A DNA stretch of 64,000 nucleotides from positions 27,340 to 91,339 of the forward strand of contig JASJCQ010000011.1 of assembly GCA_030065915.1 (NCBI GenBank), read 5' to 3'. Made by a program: the position numbers and the translations under genes. This DNA comes from Woeseiaceae bacterium. GTDB taxonomy: Bacteria; Pseudomonadota; Gammaproteobacteria; Steroidobacterales; Woeseiaceae. Of this stretch, positions 53,398-62,376 are shown in pieces. The notes below the pieces were generated by a model. The model saw only the letters and a program-made list of their open reading frames with translations. It made no database searches and was not told the DNA's origin. Positions within the stretch are counted from its first letter, which is position 1, and each line of letters opens with the position of its first letter.

Positions 53398-53811
53398 GTG
53401 TTTCGCCGTGAAGGCCTGACCTCTTCGGAACAGTCCGCGGTGTCAGACGGCTTCCGCGTCCACGGCGAAGAGCTGGGAGCGCCTGACTATAAGAAGGAAC
53501 AGGTCAAATGGGTTGTTCTTGATGAACAAGACGACATCGGCGCCGTGCTGGCCGCTGACATTCTGTGGGACTGGATGTATATCGACGAGCTATGGACGTC
53601 GCCTGAGTTGCGCGGCGATGGTCTCGGCCGAGAGCTGATGCGCCTGGCTGAGGCATTCGCGGCGTCTGAAGGTCTTCAAGGCATCTGGCTGTGGACACAA
53701 AGCTGGCAGGCGGAAGGCTTCTACAAGCAACTGGGTTACGACGAGTTCACTCGATTCGACGACTTTCCGAGAGATCACGCGAGAATCGGGTTTCGGAAGA
53801 CACTGAGCTAG
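53398..53811 (+). CDS. GNAT-family acetyltransferase
   Basis: From GTG 53398 (AAGGA 8 bases upstream), the 137-residue protein has the GNAT core: MYIDELWTSPELRGDGLGRE, where LRGDGLGRELM is the acetyl-CoA pyrophosphate loop, and the later LWTQSWQAEGFYKQLGY. A GTG at 53377 is in frame. It follows frdD by 29 bases and may be transcribed with it. The acceptor is unknown; the family includes amino-acid and peptide N-acetyltransferases. Confidence 0.83.
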   Translation: MFRREGLTSSEQSAVSDGFRVHGEELGAPDYKKEQVKWVVLDEQDDIGAVLAADILWDWMYIDELWTSPELRGDGLGRELMRLAEAFAASEGLQGIWLWTQSWQAEGFYKQLGYDEFTRFDDFPRDHARIGFRKTLS

Positions 53812-54216
53812 CGTCTCGTTGTGATTCGCGTTGCGTGGAGGGCAGACAGACGACCGTGCTGCTGGCGAACAATCGTCTTCCCGGGACGCTTGATACTAAG
53901 ACTGCCCCATCGCTTCTGCAGCTGAGTTTATCCTTCGCTCCAGTTGTCCCACGCGTTCCGGTAAGTCGCCTTCACCGGCCGCTGACGTCTCTGGGGATTT
54001 CTCAGCAGCCCGTTTGCGCCCGAATCTACTGCAGCCGAGCGACAGCCTCTCTGGACCGCCCCTTCTATTGCGATCCCATGCCATGGAGCGGTAATGGCGT
54101 GCTTGCTCGTTCTTGTTCCCCCGCAATACTTCGAATACCGGGATTTTCTGCGCCAGCCGGAGTAGTATGACGAGAATGGTCAGATAAGCCCAATAACAAA
54201 GACAACAGGGGCGAGA
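53812..54216. other. Intergenic region before the patatin gene
   Basis: These 405 bases have no recognised gene. A leftward open frame (53896-54126) ends in a coiled-coil-like tail but lacks a ribosome site. No terminator with a good T-run was found after the GNAT gene. Confidence 0.35.
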
Positions 54217-57200
54217 ATGAGCGGTTCACGCAGGGGTTTGTTTCACCAGGTGATCGACGCGATCTTTCGGGATATCCCGGGAGAGTTGGACCGGTTGTTC
54301 CGGGAGTCGGAGTTCGCGAGCAACCGCCTCTTTAACCAGCCGCGCGTCGTGAAGTCGCTCGGCAACGTTCCTCGAACAGCGCGTCGCTTTCACTCCTCCG
54401 CCGTCCTCGGTGTCGCCACGCTGATGCTGCTCTTCTTCGGGCCGACCTTCGACAGTCTATGCACGGCGCTTGGCCGCACAACCGTTCTGGTCATCCTGGC
54501 ACTTGCCGCCGTACTCCTGCTTTTCGGCGTTATTACGAGACTTCCGCGTCTGATTCGCTGGTGGTTGAGTTTTCCCGATGAGGCCGGCATAGACGCGGCA
54601 CTCTGGCTCCGACGATTCGTTGTCAGGGCAATGCTCATCTTGGGGTCAATGGTCCCGCTTGGGCTGCTGTTGATCGCAGGCTTTGCCGCCTGGGACACAC
54701 TGACGCTCTACGACAACAGTCTTTGCGCCTCGGCCGCCGCCAGTCGACTGCCGTCGATCGTGCAGTTCGTTGCGTTTGCGTCGATTTCTTTGTTCTTTGT
54801 ACTTTCGTTTCGGATCGGCATGCCGCTCCATCGCTCCCATCTGGTTCTCGTAACCGGACTGGTAACCATCGCTGGGGCGAGCCAGGCATTGACGGTCTTC
54901 CTGCTGGCAGACGGCGCCGAGCGCGAAGCCCTGAACACGCCGTACCTGCATATCTTTACTTTCGGCGTATTGGTCCTTTTTCTGCTCGCTTTCGTCGCCC
55001 GCTACTTCGCAATCTATCTGTTCCGTCCCGTGCATCGAGACAGCAATCGTAAAGCGCTGCGGCAGGCCGTGACGGACACGGAGTTGTTTCAGTTCCGGAA
55101 GGCCGACGTACCCAGCGATACGCATATCGTCGACGCCTTCTTTCGAGGCCTGTACGGAAACCTCGGACTCACGTTTCTTCCTGCCTGTCTCATCACGCTG
55201 GTCTCGGCGCCGGACTTTGTAAAACAGTCGTTTGCCGCCGGACTCATCATTGCCTTGTTGCTAAACACCTGGTCGAGACTCAACACGCGTTGGAACACGA
55301 TATTCAGCCTTGTGAATCGGTGGTTCTTCGTCGGTTGGCCTAGCGCTATTTCCTACCTCGTTATCCTGATCGGGCTGACGCGCTTCGCCGGCGTCAGCTA
55401 CGTGACGACGATCGTAGATACTGCCCCGCTCGGCTTCTTTCCGGTCTTGATCGCCCTCGGATACGCAACGCTATGGTTCTTCGAGTACTGGATTAATCGA
55501 GAGGTCGGAAAACAGTACCTGGGCGTTCTCGGTGCCGACGCAGGCGAAGACTGGATGCCGTACGTTTGCACACGCGAGGAAGGACTGACCTCCGTGATGA
55601 CGGAACAACGCTGGCTACAGTTGCACGGTTCAGGCCGGGTGGCGGTGGTCGGTTACTATCCGTACGGCAAGGAAAGACGTCTCGCGTGGCATACCTATAC
55701 CTACGGCGACCTGCTCGACAGGCTGCGGGCGCGTATCACCGACCTGGACGCTGAAAGCGCGTCGGATCGGCAAGCTGCGAACGCTGTGATTGACGATATG
55801 AAGCGGCGTAACAGCGTCTACTTCAGCGTCATCAACACCACGATAGCCGCCGTCCTGATTGTCGCCTTTGTACTGGGCGTGCAGGCGAACAATTCGCTGA
55901 CGAGAGATCCGGTGGCGGTGGGGACGTCGATTGCGGCGGACGATCCGCGACGTTTTTCATTAGCCGATGTGTTAGCCGATCGCTGTGCAGACGACAGGTC
56001 AACTTGCGATGAGGTGGTTGCTGTTGCCGCCTCGGGCGGCGGTTCGCGAGCGGCAATGCATACCGTCGCCGTACTGAAGGCGCTCGCGGCTGAAGACAAG
56101 ATCGATGACGTGGTTCTCGTGAGCGGGGTTTCCGGCGGCGGCGCATCGTTGGGTTACTTCGCTGCGCATCACGCCAGCCTCGTGCAAGGCTTCCCCGCAC
56201 CGGCATGGGAGTGCTTTACGAAAGCGATGTCCGCTTCGTTCATTCAGCAAGTTGTCGAATCCATCGGCGAGATGAGAATGGTACGGCGGACGACACTAGC
56301 GCACACACTCGCCGAGTCGCTGGAGCAGGAGTACAACGGCACTGAATGTGGACCGGCGCAGACAACCGACTTTGTCGATGTCGCGAACGTGGGCCTGATA
56401 TTGAACACCACGGTTGCCGGTCATCCGCCGGGAGCCACTCCGGTCGGCAGTCGATTGTTTGGGGACACAGACCTGCCCAGTACGGAGGTTGCCGGTGCGA
56501 GACTTGTGTTCACGAACCTTGCTGAGTTGTCGGCCTTCTCGACGTTTGATGAGCAAGGCAACGACTGGTCGATGGCGTACCCGGATGCGGTCGCAATGCC
56601 GTACCGCCTCGTGACGGCAGCTGGTGTGACGCTCCCCCAGGCCGCAGCGCTGAACGCAAACTTCCCGCCGGTTTTTCCCAATTCCGAGGTGCTGATCAAG
56701 AACGGGCTTGGAGGCAACCGGTACTTCGTCACCGACGGCGGTGTTACTGAGAACCGCGGCATTCTGTCACTGATTCTCGCGTTGCAAAGTGCAATCACTG
56801 AGCTGGAGCGTATTCCCGAACAGGACAGAGGCGGCTTCCCGGATATCCGAATTGTCGTCGCCGATGCGGGTTCTCTGAGCTACGGCTACAGTCCGGACCG
56901 AGGAATTGGCACGGCCGTCTCAGGTGGACCACAAGTCCTCTTGGCGAACGCGTGGCTACAGGAGATGTTGGATAACGTCATTAACAGATACCGCGAGTTA
57001 GCAAGCGCTTCGATCGACATAGAACCGCGACCGATGCCGGTAGCATTGCGGCTTAGCGGCGCAATAGGAACACACTGGATGCTTCCGGCGACCGTCTATC
57101 TCCAGGACCCGCGCACACCATTCGACTCGAGCGACGACCGGCTCTACAGGCTGGATCGGCGCGAGGCGATCTGTTTGATTCTGCACGAGACGTCTCTTAA

Positions 57201-57273
57201 CGACGCAGCCTGCAGTGAGTTTTTTATATCGGAAAATTGGCCGCGAATTGAGGAGCTAATAAAGACGAACTAA
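54217..57273 (+). CDS. Multi-spanning membrane protein with C-terminal patatin-like phospholipase domain
   Basis: The 1018-residue protein starts behind GGGGCGAG. The first ~450 residues contain about nine hydrophobic helices, with one more at about 535-555 (VINTTIAAVLIVAFVLGVQA). The patatin domain (about 600-880) has a glycine-rich oxyanion loop AASGGGSRAAMH, nucleophile elbow VSGVSGGGASL (Ser near 640) and the catalytic Asp in YFVTDGGVTENRG near 842. Patatins are Ser-Asp lipases acting on phospholipids. The large membrane N-terminus is unusual for the family and would place the lipase at the membrane surface. It is a single-gene unit. Confidence 0.85.
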   Translation: MSGSRRGLFHQVIDAIFRDIPGELDRLFRESEFASNRLFNQPRVVKSLGNVPRTARRFHSSAVLGVATLMLLFFGPTFDSLCTALGRTTVLVILALAAVLLLFGVITRLPRLIRWWLSFPDEAGIDAALWLRRFVVRAMLILGSMVPLGLLLIAGFAAWDTLTLYDNSLCASAAASRLPSIVQFVAFASISLFFVLSFRIGMPLHRSHLVLVTGLVTIAGASQALTVFLLADGAEREALNTPYLHIFTFGVLVLFLLAFVARYFAIYLFRPVHRDSNRKALRQAVTDTELFQFRKADVPSDTHIVDAFFRGLYGNLGLTFLPACLITLVSAPDFVKQSFAAGLIIALLLNTWSRLNTRWNTIFSLVNRWFFVGWPSAISYLVILIGLTRFAGVSYVTTIVDTAPLGFFPVLIALGYATLWFFEYWINREVGKQYLGVLGADAGEDWMPYVCTREEGLTSVMTEQRWLQLHGSGRVAVVGYYPYGKERRLAWHTYTYGDLLDRLRARITDLDAESASDRQAANAVIDDMKRRNSVYFSVINTTIAAVLIVAFVLGVQANNSLTRDPVAVGTSIAADDPRRFSLADVLADRCADDRSTCDEVVAVAASGGGSRAAMHTVAVLKALAAEDKIDDVVLVSGVSGGGASLGYFAAHHASLVQGFPAPAWECFTKAMSASFIQQVVESIGEMRMVRRTTLAHTLAESLEQEYNGTECGPAQTTDFVDVANVGLILNTTVAGHPPGATPVGSRLFGDTDLPSTEVAGARLVFTNLAELSAFSTFDEQGNDWSMAYPDAVAMPYRLVTAAGVTLPQAAALNANFPPVFPNSEVLIKNGLGGNRYFVTDGGVTENRGILSLILALQSAITELERIPEQDRGGFPDIRIVVADAGSLSYGYSPDRGIGTAVSGGPQVLLANAWLQEMLDNVINRYRELASASIDIEPRPMPVALRLSGAIGTHWMLPATVYLQDPRTPFDSSDDRLYRLDRREAICLILHETSLNDAACSEFFISENWPRIEELIKTN

Positions 57274-57298
57274 CGATTAGCTAGAGTGGAAATAGTGA

Positions 57299-57425
57299 TG
57301 ACCGCCCCCGATAGACACCCATCCACCTATCGTTATCCCCAACGCTCTTGTCCGGACCGCGGAATCGAACCCAGTTCGCCTGCCTCTGACAACAGAAGGA
57401 AGCGTGAACATGGACAGGCACATTC
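57299..57425. repeat. Diverged repeat, copy A
   Basis: Positions 57299-57384 align with 63056-63138 in the same orientation. GCGGAAT-GAACCCAGTTCGC is nearly identical in both, with further blocks TATCGTT and CGCTCTT. The adjacent ATGGACAGGCACA (57410-57422) recurs at 59485. Gaps and stop codons in the other copy argue for a non-coding element. Confidence 0.55.
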
Positions 57426-57434
57426 TACAGGGGT

Positions 57435-57914
57435 TCATGGGAACCGCTCCCCAATGCTCATACTCGCCTGCAGCGTATCGATTCGCGCCGCAACATGCTC
57501 GAGCGAATGCCACACCTCTGTGCGGCAGAACAGTCCGGCGCATCCCCTGAGTTCGAGTGTGTCCGGTCCGATGCGCTTTATTCTTCCGCGGTACCGTCGA
57601 CCGTTCGATGGATCGATCAGGCTGCCCCGCCACCCGTCTTCAACCGCCGCGAGATCCACAATCACGCTGGAGCCGTAACCCAACTCGAACTCGGTCTCGC
57701 CGTGCCAGGACCACACAAGCTTGCCGCAGGTATGGCGCAGACTCGCGGAGCACGGTTCGAACTTTACGACCATCGCCATTCCCGGGGAAACGTACGTCCC
57801 GTGCAGTGTCAGATCCTCAAGCTGCGGATGTGCAGCGGGCGCACAAAGTAGAACAATGAAGCAGACCGCTATGGAAAGTGCGCTTGAACCCCGGTTTCTT
57901 GATGTCATGTGCAT
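57435..57914 (-). CDS. DUF2147-like exported protein
   Basis: From ATG 57914 (AGGAGG 5 bases upstream), the 159-residue protein has a signal peptide (about 1-34). A DUF2147-type lipocalin-like domain follows: LTLHGTYVSPGMAMVVKFEP, CGKLVWSW, GSLIDPSNGRRYRGRIKRIG, then DTLELRGCAGLFCRTEVWHS. DUF2147 proteins are periplasmic, of unclear, possibly stress-related, function. It overlaps the end of the upstream membrane gene by 10 bases, so the two are coupled. Confidence 0.77.
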   Translation of the reverse strand: MHMTSRNRGSSALSIAVCFIVLLCAPAAHPQLEDLTLHGTYVSPGMAMVVKFEPCSASLRHTCGKLVWSWHGETEFELGYGSSVIVDLAAVEDGWRGSLIDPSNGRRYRGRIKRIGPDTLELRGCAGLFCRTEVWHSLEHVAARIDTLQASMSIGERFP

Positions 57915-58321
57915 TGCGGCCTCCTGCGGTGCGGGCTCGTTCGCCACACTAAGGTGACTAGAATCGACATCAGAGTCACGGCGTGAAACACGAGAAGAAC
58001 GTCGAGGTAGCCTTCGGCCGCCGGATCTACCCTGTAGGCGGCGGGCACATCGAGGACCCATGCGCGCAGCAGCGTGTAGAGGACAATTTGACTGGCGGCA
58101 GCGACCGCGAGCAATCCTGTGCCCAACGCAGACCCCCTGATGAGGAACGCCACGACTGCGACGTCCAGTGCCAAATAGCCGACATCCAGCAGCTGCCATT
58201 TGGCTGGCGCACCGCTCCAGTCGAACCCGGTCAGGTCCAGCATGTTCATACAGTGCACTGCAGCACCGTATGAGTATGCCAAGGCGAAGGCATATCGAAG
58301 CCACGCAGGCAGAACAATCAT
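57905..58321 (-). CDS. Four-helix membrane protein
   Basis: The 138-residue protein has four hydrophobic helices (starting MIVLPAWLRYAFALAYSYGA, then LLDVGYLALDVAVVAFLIRG, LLAVAAASQIVLYTLLRAWV, LDVLLVFHAVTLMSILVTLV). No catalytic motif is seen. It is preceded by GGGAGATAGGAA, overlaps the DUF2147-like gene and is divergent from the GlxA-type regulator, which may control the pair. Confidence 0.72.
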   Translation of the reverse strand: MIVLPAWLRYAFALAYSYGAAVHCMNMLDLTGFDWSGAPAKWQLLDVGYLALDVAVVAFLIRGSALGTGLLAVAAASQIVLYTLLRAWVLDVPAAYRVDPAAEGYLDVLLVFHAVTLMSILVTLVWRTSPHRRRPQCT

Positions 58322-58409
58322 TTCCTATCTCCCGACTAAATCATCTGCCACTGAGGTTACGCGGCACGGAAGATGGCGGAAATGACAATGTTCGACTATA
58401 TTCTGCCAC

Positions 58410-59384
58410 ATGATCGACACGAAGCGGATTTGCATTGCCGCATACCCAGGCTTCGAGCTGCTCGACCTGTGCGGCCCCGCCAGCGTTTTCGCCACGGCGA
58501 ACAAGTTTCTCGGGCGAGATGCATATCGGACGACGTCTGTCTCATCGAGCGGCGGACCCGTCGAGAGCTTCGAGGGCATCACCATCCAGTCGACCCCGGT
58601 TCGGCGGGCCAACGTGGGCCCGGAGGACACGGTCATCGTGACGGGTGGATTCAAGACCGCCGTGGAGGAGGCTTGCAACGATTCGTATCTTCTCGACTGG
58701 ATTCGCGAGGCTCGGTCAGCGGGGTCGCGAATTGCATCCGTCTGCACCGGCAGCTTCGTACTCGCGAGCGCCGGTATTGCTCACGGGAAAACCGTTGCTA
58801 CTCATTGGGCGGCCTGCAATGAGTTCTCAAAGGCATATCCCAGCGTCGACCTGAACGGGGACGCAATCTACGTCGAGGACGGGGATGTCTGGTCATCCGC
58901 GGGCGTCGCCAGCGGCATCGACATGGCGCTCGCCATGCTGGAGCGAGATCACGGATCTGAGGCGCGCACATTCGTATCGAGAATGCTGGTCGTATACTCG
59001 CATCGCCCAGGCAATCAGTCGCAGTTCTCCGAGATCCTGAAAGCACAAACAAAGTCCGGTAACCCGTTTCAGGCAGCGTTTCGCTGGATCGACGAAAACA
59101 TCGGTCATCCGATCCGCGTTGCAGACCTGGCAGAGAAAACAGGTATGAGCGAACGCACGTTCTTCCGCAAGTTTTCTGCCGCAATCGGTGAGTCACCGGC
59201 CAAGTTCATAGAAAATGTGCGTCTGACCCGAGCGCGAGATCTGCTACAGGCCGGCATGCCAATCAAACAGATTACGGGTGCGGTCGGTTATCGGTCCGAG
59301 GCAGCGTTTCGCCAAGCTTTCGCGGCGAAGTTTGGGACCACGCCGACGGGGTTCCGAACACTGCATTGCGACGCTGCGGACTGA
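58410..59384 (+). CDS. GlxA-type AraC regulator with DJ-1/PfpI domain
   Basis: The 324-residue protein has a DJ-1/PfpI-like N-domain (ICIAAYPGFELLDLCGPASV; ASVCTGSFVLASAGIAHGKT with Cys at the nucleophile elbow) and a C-terminal AraC DNA-binding domain (PIRVADLAEKTGMSERTFFR, then YRSEAAFRQAFAAKFGTTPT). This architecture (GlxA, FtrA, CdhR, GbdR) senses small amines or related metabolites. It lies 88 bases from the divergent membrane/DUF2147 pair. Confidence 0.9.
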   Translation: MIDTKRICIAAYPGFELLDLCGPASVFATANKFLGRDAYRTTSVSSSGGPVESFEGITIQSTPVRRANVGPEDTVIVTGGFKTAVEEACNDSYLLDWIREARSAGSRIASVCTGSFVLASAGIAHGKTVATHWAACNEFSKAYPSVDLNGDAIYVEDGDVWSSAGVASGIDMALAMLERDHGSEARTFVSRMLVVYSHRPGNQSQFSEILKAQTKSGNPFQAAFRWIDENIGHPIRVADLAEKTGMSERTFFRKFSAAIGESPAKFIENVRLTRARDLLQAGMPIKQITGAVGYRSEAAFRQAFAAKFGTTPTGFRTLHCDAAD

Positions 59385-59479
59385 GTGTCTGGACTGTGTT
59401 TCTGCAGTGCCAATTACTTCAGCAGGCCGGACCGTAGAATTTGAGAAGCAACCCAACAGAAAGCAAGCTTGCGGTTGGC

Positions 59480-59530
59480 CCGAATATGGACAGGCACAAT
59501 CTGAATCACGTTACCGCCTCGTCGAAACGG
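59480..59530. repeat. Diverged repeat, partial copy C
   Basis: GAATATGGACAGGCACAATCT matches 57406-57426 with three mismatches. On the reverse strand CTTGCTTTCTGTTG nearby resembles CTTCCTTCTGTTG in copy A. It looks like one end of the same dispersed element. Confidence 0.4.
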
Positions 59531-59589
59531 CTCCAGAGGCCGTTTAAGTCTTCAATTGTGGCTTGGGTTCCAAGTCAGGATTACACCCA

Positions 59590-60351
59590 TCAGCTTGGAT
59601 TTGGTACTTCAGCGCTCTTCGATAACGCGACATTAGGGTCCGGAGATACGCCGTTCATAGTCTTAGAGAGGCCATCTCTACTCGTATTTACCGGCGGATG
59701 ACCATTGAGCTTTCTTATCTGCTGCGGCCCTGCGTAGGTAACACCTCCAGTCGACGGCGGTGGATTTGCTTTGCGTTCCGCGGCACCGTGTGATCGGTTC
59801 ACTTGAGGATTGCTGGACGATAGCAATGTCATATCCTGTCGCGGGTTAGCGTTCCTTGCCGCGGCGTGATCGATATCGACTCCTTTAGTGTTCAAGCCGT
59901 TCTTTTCTGCAATGCTCCTATAATTTCTGTTCGAAGGGTCGACAAAGAGTCGTCGAGAACCGTTGGGCGATTCCACTACAACCGCCCTTTCTGGGCCTGT
60001 TCCGCGAGCAGGTTGAACTGTAAAACCAGATTTTTGTAAGGAATCCGGCGATCCAGCTATCGGTAGCCCATGATTCTGATTCAGATTTGAAAGATTGGGC
60101 TGACTGGTCGAACGCGGAGTACCATTGGCGCTGCTCCCGCGAATGTCGTCGACACCTCGGCTTGAGTCATTGAGGTTACGGCTATTTGCAGAATCCAATG
60201 TCGAACTCCCTCGAACCTCGACCGTACTGTTCAAGCGAGAGGCGGATGGCGGTTCGCAAACCGGGCATCGCCTGGACTGTCCGAAGACGTCCATCGATAG
60301 TAGGCCGCACATCGCGGCAGCAAGAATTGCGAATGTCACTCGATCTCTCAT
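59590..60351 (-). CDS. Exported protein with candidate HNH-like nuclease C-terminus
   Basis: The 253-residue protein has signal peptide MRDRVTFAILAAAMCGLLSM, a CPVC pair, and a long low-complexity Ser/Asn/Gly-rich linker (about 40-120). The compact segment (about 125-210) RRLFVDPSNRNYRSIAEKNG is followed by KGVDIDHAAARNANPRQD, LLSSSNPQVNRSHGAAERK. The DH...N...N-x-SHG-x-x-E spacing recalls HNH/His-Me nucleases such as polymorphic toxin tips. That assignment is tentative. AGGAG precedes the ATG. It is the last gene of a three-gene operon. Confidence 0.5.
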   Translation of the reverse strand: MRDRVTFAILAAAMCGLLSMDVFGQSRRCPVCEPPSASRLNSTVEVRGSSTLDSANSRNLNDSSRGVDDIRGSSANGTPRSTSQPNLSNLNQNHGLPIAGSPDSLQKSGFTVQPARGTGPERAVVVESPNGSRRLFVDPSNRNYRSIAEKNGLNTKGVDIDHAAARNANPRQDMTLLSSSNPQVNRSHGAAERKANPPPSTGGVTYAGPQQIRKLNGHPPVNTSRDGLSKTMNGVSPDPNVALSKSAEVPNPS

Positions 60352-60360
60352 GATGTTCTC

Positions 60361-61785
60361 CTAACGATAGGTCAGTTGTCGTACACCCGTGCCGATAGCA
60401 ACTCCGAAACCGGTTTGCTGCCCGATAGATCCCCAGTTTCCCTCCGCACTAACCCCCGGCGGAAGTGTAATGATGGATCGAGCAACTTCTTCCGAGACTT
60501 CGACGACGAGAGCAGCTCCCGAACGACTGAGTTGCTTGGGAGCGAGTCTCTTGACGAAACTCTCCGTCTGCCCTCTTCCTGGCATAAAGATCGCCCCAAT
60601 GATGGCTGAAACTTGAGTCACCTTTGGACAAAACTGTCTGTATGCGGCGGTCAAATTCCGTACGGCGAACTCGCAATCGCTCTTGCGACGCAATGAACCA
60701 GATCCAAGATCGAAATTGGCGCATGCGAGGATCGGCTTTGTATAGAAAGTGGCTTCCTCCAGAGCAGCCGACAGCATCGCCGCCGTTGGGTTCCTACAGC
60801 TACCGTCTGGACGAATGAAGAAGTCCCCGTAGATCCCCCGATGAAACGCCAGAAACCCTTCTGCTGCATAGAGACGACCCGCCCGTTCGAACTCAAGTCT
60901 GTAAGGCTCGTCGTAGCCTCTTTTATGCCCGTGCTCGATCAAGAGCATGATGAAATCGTCGCGATCGTAGATCGGCTCATCATTGAACGAAACTAGAATA
61001 TCGAAGTCGTCCGCCGGGACCGGCGAGCCAAGTGGAGTTGTAGGGCTTTGTTGCTCTGTGACAAGAATTCCTCGTGCAAAAGGCCCATTCCAGTCTTTAG
61101 TTTCGAGCCCGATCGCAGTTGGTATCAGTCCGTATTCGATTCTGTCTGTGCGCCAAGCGTGTATTGAGATCTCCAGCGAGCGGCTCAGACTACTTGCCCA
61201 TTCGAGCAGCGTTGAGCCATCGGTCTGCGCACAAGTCGGCTGAATCCGTTGGCACAATAACGGATCCTCGATAAACAAACTGAAACGCAACGCGTTCGGC
61301 GCGAGAAAGCCCAACTCGATCGATCGACTCAAAGGCTGACATCTTCCTTCACGGTCCGCCGCCTCGATCTGGCCTGACGAAGGGGTTACACACGCCCATA
61401 CGCCGGCTCCACCTTGAGCGAAGACTGGGATGCCTCGCCAACCGGATTGGAAGAACTCGTACTTAGTCAAGCGCTCCAGCGCATCGGACTTGATTGCGCG
61501 AGTGTATGTAAGTGCACCATCGGACGGCAGATCAAGCGCGATATCTCGACAGCGGCCGGGCTTGAGCGCTATTGTGCGAAGCTCCCGGCCCGCCAAGTCC
61601 AGAACCACCACTTCGGTGGCGTACGGAGCAACACTACAAGCTGACAAGATCGGCTCTTTGACCAGTTGCTGCCCGAGAACATCGCTGCCTGGATCAGCGG
61701 CGCGCCCGGATCCTGCCGAAGCCAGGCTCGCTAGCAGGACGAACCGCAATATCTGGGCGCTTTTGTTCTTCCTCCAGCTCTTCAC
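60361..61785 (-). CDS. Exported protein with PDZ-like segment, function unknown
   Basis: The 474-residue protein starts at GTG 61785 with AAGGAG 8 bases upstream. It has a signal peptide (about 10-30), then a beta-rich first half with repeated Cys (ILSACSVAPYATEVVVLDLA). A PDZ-like piece near 245-300 reads DDFDILVSFNDEPIYDRDDF, RLEFERAGRLYAAEG. The C-terminal third contains CEFAVRNLTAAYRQFCPKV and a Gly-rich ending. No protease triad is seen. It starts 25 bases after the two-TM gene and ends 9 bases before the HNH-like gene, so the three are one unit. Confidence 0.6.
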   Translation of the reverse strand: MKSWRKNKSAQILRFVLLASLASAGSGRAADPGSDVLGQQLVKEPILSACSVAPYATEVVVLDLAGRELRTIALKPGRCRDIALDLPSDGALTYTRAIKSDALERLTKYEFFQSGWRGIPVFAQGGAGVWACVTPSSGQIEAADREGRCQPLSRSIELGFLAPNALRFSLFIEDPLLCQRIQPTCAQTDGSTLLEWASSLSRSLEISIHAWRTDRIEYGLIPTAIGLETKDWNGPFARGILVTEQQSPTTPLGSPVPADDFDILVSFNDEPIYDRDDFIMLLIEHGHKRGYDEPYRLEFERAGRLYAAEGFLAFHRGIYGDFFIRPDGSCRNPTAAMLSAALEEATFYTKPILACANFDLGSGSLRRKSDCEFAVRNLTAAYRQFCPKVTQVSAIIGAIFMPGRGQTESFVKRLAPKQLSRSGAALVVEVSEEVARSIITLPPGVSAEGNWGSIGQQTGFGVAIGTGVRQLTYR

Positions 61786-61810
61786 GAATTCGACTCCTTC
61801 GCAAATCAGC

Positions 61811-62059
61811 CTAAAATCCGCCGGTCGACAGTCTCATCTTCGCAACCGCAAGACTTGCTGGGACAGCCAGCGAGACCGCTGCACTCGCCTCTCCCGCCAT
61901 CAAGCCAAGGCCGAGAATCACACCGCCGACCAGCAAGACCGTTGAAACAATATTCACAACTGCGAATTCAAGTACCTTTAGAAGCGCTTTTAGCAACTCC
62001 CAGGCCGCCCAGGTCAAAAGCCCGAATACGATCACTCCAAGAACTAAATCGCCCATCAT
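61811..62059 (-). CDS. Two-helix membrane protein
   Basis: The 82-residue protein (MMGDLVLGVIVFGLLTWAAW start; VVNIVSTVLLVGGVILGLGL) has two or three hydrophobic helices and no motif. AAGGAG precedes two tandem ATG codons (62059, 62056). It is the first gene of the HNH/PDZ operon. A membrane immunity or assembly role is possible but unsupported. Confidence 0.68.
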   Translation of the reverse strand: MMGDLVLGVIVFGLLTWAAWELLKALLKVLEFAVVNIVSTVLLVGGVILGLGLMAGEASAAVSLAVPASLAVAKMRLSTGGF

Positions 62060-62376
62060 CTTCTCCTTTCATCGTTGACGCGCCGAAACGAACACGTTGT
62101 AATCTTCAAAAAGAAGATCGAACGTCTTTGTCGCTAACGCTTTTGCACCATCTGAACCCTTCAAGACACGCTTTGAGCGCCTCCTGAACAGGAGTAGCAA
62201 ATGCAACAGTGGAAGCAAAGCTGGAGAATGTGCGCCCTTAGTCGATTGAAAACATTGGAGAAAAAGAATTCTTGCTGGCGGCGGGCTGCAAACGACCATG
62301 GATTGTCACCCACGTTTTCGTAATCGCCCATTTTTTGCTGCCTGCAACCAGGCACTTCGGAGAAAACTTTTTAACT
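62060..62376. other. AT-richer divergent region with possible gene remnants
   Basis: These 317 bases separate the leftward operon from the rightward RAM-domain gene. On the reverse strand, frame pieces such as ALATKTFDLLFEDYNVFVSA and MGDYENVGDNPWSFAARRQQ look protein-like but lie in different frames without start and ribosome site, as in a decayed gene. Confidence 0.35.

Noticed and set aside
53896..54126. Leftward 62-76-codon frame with a coiled-coil-like tail
   Set aside because: No ribosome site, no terminator and an Arg/Gly-rich first half; insufficient support.
57360..57384. tRNA T-arm-like GGGTTCGATTCC on the reverse strand
   Set aside because: The flanking bases do not form a five-pair T-stem, and no acceptor or anticodon arm is present; the second copy at 63115 breaks the motif.
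62069..62355. Leftward protein-like fragments ending FDLLFEDYNVFVSA
   Set aside because: The plausible pieces lie in different frames and lack start and ribosome site; at most a decayed gene, so described only as intergenic content.
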